Shown here: positions 16,261 through 23,715 of the stretch, in pieces
Numbering within the stretch: position 1 is the stretch's first letter
How the letters are laid out: every line of letters begins with the position of its first letter
Assembly: GCF_030915405.1 (NCBI RefSeq)
Contig: NZ_CP133262.1
Span: 1,364,001 to 1,428,000, forward strand
Direction: 5' to 3'
From: Neobacillus nitrireducens
GTDB lineage: Bacteria; Bacillota; Bacilli; Bacillales; Cytobacillaceae
Length of the DNA: 64,000 bases
Notes under the pieces: generated by a model
Told to the model about the DNA's origin: nothing
Databases searched by the model: none
What the model saw: only the letters and a program-made list of their open reading frames with translations
Translations under genes and position numbers: made by a program

Positions 16261-18027
16261 TTACTCCTCCTTTGCAACATCACGAAAACTAATCTCGATA
16301 CAGGTTCCTTCATTTATTTTACTTGTGATGCAGAGTGTACTGTCTTGCCCGTAGAACAATTTGATTCTCTCATGTACATTCTTTAGACCATAGCCGCTTT
16401 TTGTTTTCTCTAGATCCTCGATTCCCACTCCATTATCCCTGATGATAAATGTGATCCAACCCCCAGAGATGCTGCCAGTTAACTTAATTGTACCTTCCCC
16501 AACCTTTGGCTCTAGTCCGTGATAAATAGCATTTTCGATAAACGGCTGTAGCAACAGCTTGAGAATGCGTTTATCTAGTAGAGCAGAGTCCACATCCTCA
16601 ATGTATTGAAAACGATTCGGATAACGGAAATTTTGAATCGTCATATAATGGTGAATATGCTCCAACTCCTTTGATATCGGAATCAGATCTTCTCCATTAT
16701 TTAAACTTAATTTAAAACTTTGTGATAGGGCTATAGTAATTTCTGCGATATCTTTATTGTTTTGCAGAATAGCCATCCAATAAATAGAGTCTAGTGTGTT
16801 GTATAAAAAATGGGGTTTAATTTGAGCCTGCAATGCACGAAGCTCTGCTTCCCGCTCTTTTAACTGTGAATGAACAAGCCGCTCATTTAATACCTTATTT
16901 TCAACTGTTATTCTTTGGAATGTTTCCCCAATGACACCAATCGTGTCACTTTCATTATTTTCGCCTGATCCCCAAAGCCCTTTAGCCCAATCAACCGTCA
17001 TTTTCTTTAATTGCACCCATGGCCGTGCCACTGTGCCTGATAGAATATAAGAAATTAATAAAGCGATTAAAGCGATAATCGTAGAAATAGTAATGGTTAT
17101 GATTCCAATTTTATTAGATTGCTTTAGCAGTTCCTTTTCTTTTGTTATATTCGCAAATGTCCATCCGGTTGTATTATTCGTGTAACTACTAATTAGATAA
17201 CCATTTTGTTCTAGGATTCGAAACATGGATAAGCTACTCTTCCCTAGAGAAAATTCCTTATTCAATGTAGTAGTATTATTAAAAACAGTAGTTACTCCAT
17301 TCTTAGAGGAATCGATAACAGCCATCACACTGTTACCCTCATCATTTAAAACTCTAGAAAACATTGATTTTTTAATATTGACCACTAATAAGCCAATTTG
17401 CTTGGGGTTAAACACATTTTGTGGGTCACGTAATAGTTTAACGGAAGAAAAAGTAGTATTATCCTCTTTCTTTACCAATACATTATAACTAAAGAAAATA
17501 GGCCTCCCTTGCGCCTCAACACTCTTTTCAAACCAATCCGAATGAAGAATCTCCCCGTACCTATTGTTCGTGTCATAGCTGCCAATGCTATTATGATTTC
17601 CAAAACAAACAGGGCGAAAATGAACATCAAATAAACAAACAGAATCGATATCTTCAGTATCTATAAAATAACTAGAAATTAAATCTTGCATTCGTTTAGT
17701 CGTATTCTCATCTATTACATTCTTTCCTACTTCTGAAAAAGCAGCACTGTCCACTAATTCTTCGCGGACACTATTGCTCCATGAAATCACTCGTTCCATA
17801 TTAATGATATTTCGAAATAAAAGGTCAGCCACTTCACTAGAGGTTCGAAGATTATTTCCGGTGGTTTCTACCTGATTTTGAACAAGTGTATTTTTAGCGA
17901 TATTGAAGGAAATAAACCCTAGTAATAAAAGGGGGAATATGGATAAGCAGAGCATTATTAAAAAGTATTTGTATCTAATTTTGTCACTTCGAAAGTGATT
18001 TTCGACTCTTCTGAATACTCTTTTCAT
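16261..18027 (-). CDS. YesM-type membrane sensor histidine kinase
   Basis: A 588-residue kinase. There is an N-terminal helix (about 21-43), a large extracellular sensor domain, and a second helix at about 310-335. A HAMP region follows, then a LytS/YesM-type His_kinase domain with phospho-acceptor His406 in IKPHFLYNTLDSI. The ATPase domain has LLLQPFIENAIYHG (N box) and IRDNGVGIE (G1 box). Its ribosome site is AAGGGTGG. It is the first gene of the operon kinase-regulator-binding protein. Confidence 0.93.
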   Translation of the reverse strand: MKRVFRRVENHFRSDKIRYKYFLIMLCLSIFPLLLLGFISFNIAKNTLVQNQVETTGNNLRTSSEVADLLFRNIINMERVISWSNSVREELVDSAAFSEVGKNVIDENTTKRMQDLISSYFIDTEDIDSVCLFDVHFRPVCFGNHNSIGSYDTNNRYGEILHSDWFEKSVEAQGRPIFFSYNVLVKKEDNTTFSSVKLLRDPQNVFNPKQIGLLVVNIKKSMFSRVLNDEGNSVMAVIDSSKNGVTTVFNNTTTLNKEFSLGKSSLSMFRILEQNGYLISSYTNNTTGWTFANITKEKELLKQSNKIGIITITISTIIALIALLISYILSGTVARPWVQLKKMTVDWAKGLWGSGENNESDTIGVIGETFQRITVENKVLNERLVHSQLKEREAELRALQAQIKPHFLYNTLDSIYWMAILQNNKDIAEITIALSQSFKLSLNNGEDLIPISKELEHIHHYMTIQNFRYPNRFQYIEDVDSALLDKRILKLLLQPFIENAIYHGLEPKVGEGTIKLTGSISGGWITFIIRDNGVGIEDLEKTKSGYGLKNVHERIKLFYGQDSTLCITSKINEGTCIEISFRDVAKEE

Positions 18028-18149
18028 AATTGTCCACCCTTAACTTGAATTACTTATCCACTTTCAAAAAGCTTTGCCTTTTTTATAGTTTAATATTTTC
18101 ATCATAAACCCAAATGAAAAGCATTTCTATATGTAAACAGAAAAATTCC

Positions 18150-18167
18150 TTTGTTTTTATTTGTTTA
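18150..18167 (-). promoter_or_regulatory. AT-rich direct repeat upstream of the kinase operon
   Basis: TTTGTTTT followed by TATTTGTTTAC resembles the TTTGTTTTAT elements seen upstream of the deoR-family gene and rhaD. It lies about 125-140 bp upstream of the kinase start. It may be a shared operator or just AT-rich promoter DNA. Confidence 0.3.
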
Positions 18168-18220
18168 CTCGCTAAATAATGTTAATTTACTTCCGTTTTC
18201 CAATAAACTAATCAAAATAC

Positions 18221-18250
18221 CACAGCCCATGCCTTCAGGCATGGACTGTG
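18221..18250 (-). terminator. Hairpin downstream of the GH3 gene
   Basis: CACAG-CCATGCC pairs with GGCATGG-CTGTG around TTCA, with one mismatch. The minus-strand continuation GGTATTTTGATT is only moderately T-rich. It is a probable terminator of the GH3 gene. Confidence 0.75.
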
Positions 18251-18268
18251 ACTCCTATATATTCTGTG

Positions 18269-21200
18269 TTATTTTACCTCGAATGCTAAGCTGTCAATTC
18301 GAAGGTCTGGTGATTCAAATACAACATAGAGCGTATGCTGCCCTTTCGGTGCATTTTTACCCAAATCGACAGTTACATTTGTATAGCCCAACTCGTTAAC
18401 TTGCACTCCGGCATTGTCAATTGAGTACGTATTTTTCTCAGTCTTTGGAACATTGATTACGGCATAAGGTGCGCTATCCACGGAATCAGCATGTAAGGTT
18501 ATTTTACCGCCGCTACCATCCGAAGCAACGGATGCTGTTACTGATCTAGATCCAGTTAACACTACTTTTGGAAGTGCCACCCACGAACCATTTTGTTTAG
18601 AACTAACAGCATAATATCCGCCAACAACCTTCTTCTCTTTTAAGTTTTGAGCCGTTCTGGCTTTAGATACTTCGTGATAGAATACCTCATTCGAGGCAAA
18701 CGAATGGTCGAAAACATTAAACGGTTTATTTGTTGGGAGCGCTGCAAGGGAGTCTGCAGAAATTTCAACTTGTTTTTCAGCTCGGATGTCCTGTGAAGAA
18801 GATCCTGCCATAAGCGCATAATCCCCATCCTCTACAATGAAACCACCTGCATTTACGTCCCAAATAGCAAAATCCTTTGGATTGACGGAAAGAGTCACTG
18901 TTTTTGTTTCTCCAGCAGCTAAGGATACTTTATCGAATGCTGCTAATTGCTTTTGCGGTGCATGAGTACCATAAACAGATTTTTTATTTTTGACATATAG
19001 CTGAACTACTTCGGAAGTGCTTACCTTTCCATCATTTTTGACTTTTACTGTTACATTGAAAGGAGCCTTTCCGTTAGCAGTTTTCGGTGCAGTGAAATCA
19101 CTGTAAGTAAATTTACTGTATGATTTACCGTATCCGAACGGATACGTTACCTTTGCCTTCGTATACATATATGTCAGCTTTGATTCCTCTGGATCGGCAT
19201 TCGTCATATCCACTGTATAACGAGGATCAACCCCATCCAAAGTCACTGTCGTATTCCCTTCAGGAATCGAATACTTATTGATTGCAGGGAATGCGGACAT
19301 ATCTGCATACCATGTTGAAGATAAACGACCAGTCGGTGCATAGTCACCATACAGAACCTGAGCCAAGGCGGAAGAATCGTATTGACCACCATATGGCTGG
19401 TAAAGAATCGCAGATACGTTTGGATTGTTTTGAATCCTTTCCATACCGACAGGGAAGCTAGACTTTACTACAACCACTGTCTTTTTGCCCTGCTCGGCAA
19501 AAGCGGAAGATACCTTATCAACTAATTGGTAATCAGCATCGCCCATATTCAAATCAGAGCGATCAGTGCCTTCGCCTGCACTGTGACGCGGAATTGCGCC
19601 GACAAATACGACGGCGTAATCGTCTGTTTCTGCGCGTTTAACAGCATCTGAGCCTACTTCCTTCACAACTGTTTGTTCAAATTTGACATCATTATTTCGG
19701 TTGGCTGCGTTTGCTTTGTTTGTGAGTGTTGTACCCGCGGTTTTCAGTTTACCATCTGATCCAGTGGTAATAAAGCGGCTGTTAGCGTAATACCAATTTG
19801 AAAAGTCTCCGGAAAATCCTGTTCTATAACCGTTGGCAATCAAGGATACAGTTTTGTCTGAATTCTCTTCGACCCGGATTGTTGGTGGAATTGTACTTGT
19901 ACTTCCTAGCATCTCAGCTAGATTCCAATCATTATTTGTTAGGTTTAATGCTGTATTATTTGTATTTGCAATAGCAGCATTCGCACCAGTCGGTGATGAT
20001 ACCCAACGGCCATTTTTTTGTGAACGTAAACTGTAGCCCTTTTGTCCCCAATCAAACACTTCAAACAATTGAGCAGGATTATTTCCATCCACAGGATCTG
20101 CCGTTGTTACCAGCTGAGAACCTGTTGTAACATCCGCAGCATTTCCATCAGCCGTGACGGTTTGGCCGTTTAGCTTGGATTTCAATGCTACGACTTTAGC
20201 TCCAGAAGCGTATGATACGTTATTAGCCCCATTTGCTTTTATAATTGCCAGTAACGGGGAGATTCCAGAGTTTTCGATAGCTGGTGTCGTTCCTACAGAG
20301 TAAGTCGTTTTGAATCTTGAATCCGCATATACTCCAGAAACAGCCGCTTTCTTGTTCTTTTCCAGTGGCAGAGTACCATCGTTTTTGAGCAATACGATGC
20401 TCTCCTGTGCGGCACGTAACGCCACTTGTTGATGCTCAGGCGTAGTAAAAGTGGCTGGTTGCGCCCTCACGTCCTTAGCTTCTTGAACGAATGGGTAATT
20501 CTTTGGAATTCCGTTTTGGTCCACTTCGTTAAAGATACCGACACGAACCATTTGATTTACATGTGGACGGGCAGCCTCAATAAGGTCTGCTTTGGTAAGG
20601 CCATATTTCCCTTGTTCGACGGCATTCACGATAGCAGCAACATCATCTTTTGCATTCTGTTCGTTGGGACCCGGGCGTCCTGCGTTCGCTTTAGCCAAAA
20701 TCATTAAGATTGATGCGTTGGTACGGTCTGTTGCATATTTCGTATCGTACCCATTCCCTTGCATACCTTCTTGGAAGACGAGTTGGTCACCATTAAAATC
20801 CGGAGAGCTATAGACTCCGTACTTCGAAAAATTATTGGCATGACGTTGGTACGGAGAGAGAATGTTTGGAATCCCGTTAGTTCGACCAAACGAGGTCATC
20901 ACTCCCCCGACTGATCCAGAGCTAAGCGCTTTTAAAGGACTCTTTGTCTGATATTCGAAAATTGACCGTGCGCTAGCACTGTTACTAGATGTTTGACGGA
21001 ACCACTGCGCGTTATAAACGGAAAAATGCTTCGTTCCTACCACTGCTCGTGTCCAAAACCCATTATCACTCTTTTCTTGATCGGTGCCGCTTAGACCAGC
21101 TGCCATGCTATCGACCATCGTTGCAGCCATATTTGGATCTTCTGAAAATCCCTCGTCAAATCTTCCGCTTAGCGGATTAATGCGCATATCGCTGACAACC

Positions 21201-21712
21201 GTGAAGGCAACGGTGGCAGAAGCATTTGCACCGCCGTGAATATTAGATTCACCTTGTTTTACTTTTAATGTACTTATTTTCTCACTCCCCATTACTTTTC
21301 CGATATCAGAAAGAAGAGCTTTGTTCCAGGTTTGTCCCATACCGACTAGGGCCGGGAAATCAGTGGATACACCTTGAACGTTGTCAGCTGCAGAAAGAGC
21401 ACCAGGTATAGCTTTCCCGGCATTCGGTCCCCGCTGTAATATATAATGATTCCTTGAACCTGTAGCATAAACTGCTGGTCCTTCTATGCCCGTATAATCA
21501 AAATAAGCATCGACATATGCATCAAGATGCTTAGGAACACCATCAAACAATGGCATCCCGTCAAATACCCCGCCGACTTGTTTATTAAATACGGGTAATA
21601 CTTCTGCTTTTTTCGAAGGTGCATTGAAACCAACTAAACCTGCAGCTAGCGTCGTAACAAGCATTAAAGATAAGGTTCTTTTTCCCATCTTAAAGAGGTG
21701 GGATTTTTTCAT
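18269..21712 (-). CDS. Large secreted glycoside hydrolase family 3 enzyme with fascin/lectin-like insertions
   Basis: An 1147-residue exported protein with a Sec signal in the first 30 residues (KRTLSLMLVTTLAAGLVG). The GH3 N-terminal barrel spans about 50-400; the segment SSPDFNGDQLVF near 305 is the candidate nucleophile region. The GH3 C-terminal sandwich (from about 430) contains ESIVLLKNDGTLPLEK. It is interrupted at about 515-660 by a beta-trefoil/fascin-like insert with YSLRSQKNGRWVSS. A fibronectin III-like domain (about 880-1000) follows. A second similar element, YYAVSSKQNGSWVALP, and a carbohydrate-binding-like end close the protein. It probably removes beta-linked sugars from glycosides outside the cell. 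The substrate is not known. Confidence 0.88.
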   Translation of the reverse strand: MKKSHLFKMGKRTLSLMLVTTLAAGLVGFNAPSKKAEVLPVFNKQVGGVFDGMPLFDGVPKHLDAYVDAYFDYTGIEGPAVYATGSRNHYILQRGPNAGKAIPGALSAADNVQGVSTDFPALVGMGQTWNKALLSDIGKVMGSEKISTLKVKQGESNIHGGANASATVAFTVVSDMRINPLSGRFDEGFSEDPNMAATMVDSMAAGLSGTDQEKSDNGFWTRAVVGTKHFSVYNAQWFRQTSSNSASARSIFEYQTKSPLKALSSGSVGGVMTSFGRTNGIPNILSPYQRHANNFSKYGVYSSPDFNGDQLVFQEGMQGNGYDTKYATDRTNASILMILAKANAGRPGPNEQNAKDDVAAIVNAVEQGKYGLTKADLIEAARPHVNQMVRVGIFNEVDQNGIPKNYPFVQEAKDVRAQPATFTTPEHQQVALRAAQESIVLLKNDGTLPLEKNKKAAVSGVYADSRFKTTYSVGTTPAIENSGISPLLAIIKANGANNVSYASGAKVVALKSKLNGQTVTADGNAADVTTGSQLVTTADPVDGNNPAQLFEVFDWGQKGYSLRSQKNGRWVSSPTGANAAIANTNNTALNLTNNDWNLAEMLGSTSTIPPTIRVEENSDKTVSLIANGYRTGFSGDFSNWYYANSRFITTGSDGKLKTAGTTLTNKANAANRNNDVKFEQTVVKEVGSDAVKRAETDDYAVVFVGAIPRHSAGEGTDRSDLNMGDADYQLVDKVSSAFAEQGKKTVVVVKSSFPVGMERIQNNPNVSAILYQPYGGQYDSSALAQVLYGDYAPTGRLSSTWYADMSAFPAINKYSIPEGNTTVTLDGVDPRYTVDMTNADPEESKLTYMYTKAKVTYPFGYGKSYSKFTYSDFTAPKTANGKAPFNVTVKVKNDGKVSTSEVVQLYVKNKKSVYGTHAPQKQLAAFDKVSLAAGETKTVTLSVNPKDFAIWDVNAGGFIVEDGDYALMAGSSSQDIRAEKQVEISADSLAALPTNKPFNVFDHSFASNEVFYHEVSKARTAQNLKEKKVVGGYYAVSSKQNGSWVALPKVVLTGSRSVTASVASDGSGGKITLHADSVDSAPYAVINVPKTEKNTYSIDNAGVQVNELGYTNVTVDLGKNAPKGQHTLYVVFESPDLRIDSLAFEVK

Positions 21713-21734
21713 AGATTCATTACCTCCCCTGAGT

Positions 21735-21748
21735 ATAAAGCGCTTCCA
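21735..21748 (-). promoter_or_regulatory. cre-like box upstream of the GH3 gene
   Basis: The minus strand reads TGGAAGCGCTTTAT, with the AAGCGCTTT core of CcpA sites but three departures from the full consensus. It lies about 23 bp upstream of the start codon, a position that would block elongation or initiation. Confidence 0.5.
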
Positions 21749-21895
21749 ATTTCTAAAAAATAAGGACCGGTCTCCTATACGAATATCATAGCCTGCACGA
21801 TAATAGTTCGATAGTGTCTAATTTTTCTGATTTGTGTACGCATTTTTCAGAATGGAATAGATAAACATAAACAAGTAACATGAGATTTGTCCTAA

Positions 21896-22046
21896 ATGAA
21901 GGACAAAAAGCTCCGCTGGAACGGGAGATTTGTCCTTCATAAGCGGGATGAAGGACAAAAAGCTCCGCTGGAACGGGAGATTTGTCTTTCATAAGCGGGA
22001 TGAAGGACAAAAGTCTCCTCTGGAACACAAGATTTGTCCTTCATAC
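21896..22046. repeat. Three tandem 52-bp palindromic repeats
   Basis: Units start at 21896, 21948 and 22000. Each opens with ATGAAGGACAAA and closes with TTTGTCCTTCAT, so every unit can fold into its own 12-bp stem around a GC-richer centre (GCTCCGCTGGAACGGGAGA). Units 1 and 2 are nearly identical and unit 3 has diverged in the centre. It occupies the 423-bp gap between the GH3 gene and the rhamnosidase-like gene. A minus-strand frame across it is an artefact of the repeats. Confidence 0.9.
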
Positions 22047-22086
22047 TTTTTCAAATAAACAAAGATTACTAAAACAGCAAAACAAA

Positions 22087-22119
22087 AAGAACAACCAATA
22101 ATAATACTTGGCTGTCCTT
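22087..22119 (-). terminator. Terminator of the rhamnosidase operon
   Basis: On the minus strand AAGGACAGCCAA pairs over 12 bp (two G-T pairs) with TTGGTTGTTCTT, followed by TTTGTTTTG. It lies 17 bp past the stop codon of the upstream gene. Confidence 0.88.
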
Positions 22120-22135
22120 TCAAAATAGAGTCCTC

Positions 22136-23704
22136 TTATAAGTTATACTTCCTTATTAAATATGTTGGCGTACAGCTCCACGCATGGCAATAGCTGTTGA
22201 TTAGATGGCTTCCATAAGGGGAAAAGTCTTTATTCTTGGGATCATATAATTCCCAAAAGGTATCAGCTCCATCTCGAATCATTCCACCCCAGTAGGTTTT
22301 CATTTCTGCAATTGCCTGCACTTTATCTCCTGAAATCAACAATGCTTCAATAAGATGATGATACATATATGGAGTAGCAATACCAACAGAAAGATTTTCT
22401 GTTAAAAGGCGCTTCATAAGTTTATTATTTTCTTCCTTTGGCAAAACACCGGCAAGCACCATCCATATTTGGCTTGCCCAAGATACTTGACGATCCGAAC
22501 CACTTACAAAAAATTGCTGCTTATCATCCCATAAATGGATTTTGGTAGCTTCCACAATCTCCGTTAAACGGTCTATCAGACTATCCCTTTCAGGTACATT
22601 TAATTCTTCTGCAAGACGTATAGCTTGCTTCATCGTATAAATCAACACGGCTTGAGACGGAGTTTGTTTGTTTAATCCTTCCTGCCAATCAATGAAAGAC
22701 CACCAATCGGACGAATCTCTCAAAATATTATTTTTATCCAATCTTTCAAGGGCAAGTTCAACCTGGCGATAGGCAGTTGGCCACAGCTCTTTTAATGTTA
22801 CTAGATCGTTTGTTGCTAAATAATAATCATGTAGTGTTCCCACAAAAAATAAGGAATAATCAAAAAGATAGGTATCATCGGCAACGAGCTCAGGAGCAAC
22901 AAAAACATTAGCGGGAACCTTACCTTTATCATCTGGAACACCTGCAAAAAGGTAGAGACACCGTTTAACTAGGTCATTATTTCGGAATGTTTCATAGTTT
23001 GCTAGGGCTTGTAATCTCAGGTCACCGAGCCAAAGTCTGCGATCGCGTTTTGGCCCATCTTCAAATACATCCTGCATGCAATCTGCAAGTGTTTTAATAC
23101 TAATATCATCTATTTTTTGAAGTTCCTCATCCTGATGTAAACTCTTTTTAACCGTACTTATATTGGCCGAAGTAACAGCTCTACACTCCACATTTTCAAA
23201 GACAACTCGATATTTAGGTGATGTATCAATCACGTCAAACTTTACATATCTAAAGCTGTAACGACGAGGCAGTGAGATAACAGCTGGCAATACATCAACA
23301 AAAATAGTCTCTTCCTGCAACCATGAACTACTAAGCCATCCATTATAGTTTTCAAAAGGTTCGGCCATCTCAACTGGCATCTCCCCAATGGTGAGTTTTA
23401 GTTTGAGCGGCGCATCAGGCGGACTACCAGCTGAACGAATCTTTACGGTTAGATACCCAACCTGATGACCACCAAAATCTAGAACAAACGAATCATTTTT
23501 CCCATATTCAGAGTCTGTAAGAGATGTAGCCGGTGCAACAGTCTTCGATTTCCAGCCATGAATTACTTGTGAATCCGCTTTTATTTCTACGATTGATGAA
23601 GGCTTTACAATTGTTTCGTGAAGTTGTGGCTTTAATTGTTCCGCTGTTTCAATAAATTTTTCATTCCTTACAATCACTTGATTTTCTAGTTTTTGAATAC
23701 TCAT
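22136..23704 (-). CDS. Short alpha-L-rhamnosidase-like protein (six-hairpin glycosidase)
   Basis: A 522-residue GH78-related protein. It is about half the usual length, having a short beta-sandwich N-terminus (to about 190) and then the (alpha/alpha)6 barrel. The barrel motif DGPKRDRRLWLGDLR at about residue 212 replaces the classical DCPQRDERLGWTGDA, and a downstream DTFWELYDP supplies a conserved acidic region near 480. No signal peptide is present. The start at 23704 (MSIQKLEN) is chosen for the GGTAGGGA site. It begins 12 bp after the stop of the full-length GH78 gene and is co-transcribed with it. Confidence 0.85.
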   Translation of the reverse strand: MSIQKLENQVIVRNEKFIETAEQLKPQLHETIVKPSSIVEIKADSQVIHGWKSKTVAPATSLTDSEYGKNDSFVLDFGGHQVGYLTVKIRSAGSPPDAPLKLKLTIGEMPVEMAEPFENYNGWLSSSWLQEETIFVDVLPAVISLPRRYSFRYVKFDVIDTSPKYRVVFENVECRAVTSANISTVKKSLHQDEELQKIDDISIKTLADCMQDVFEDGPKRDRRLWLGDLRLQALANYETFRNNDLVKRCLYLFAGVPDDKGKVPANVFVAPELVADDTYLFDYSLFFVGTLHDYYLATNDLVTLKELWPTAYRQVELALERLDKNNILRDSSDWWSFIDWQEGLNKQTPSQAVLIYTMKQAIRLAEELNVPERDSLIDRLTEIVEATKIHLWDDKQQFFVSGSDRQVSWASQIWMVLAGVLPKEENNKLMKRLLTENLSVGIATPYMYHHLIEALLISGDKVQAIAEMKTYWGGMIRDGADTFWELYDPKNKDFSPYGSHLINSYCHAWSCTPTYLIRKYNL

Positions 23705-23715
23705 GCCGTTATTCC

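Noticed and set aside
21786..22028. An 80-codon minus-strand frame over the 52-bp repeats
   Set aside because: The frame exists because the repeat period and composition avoid stops. There is no ribosome site, and each unit is palindromic.
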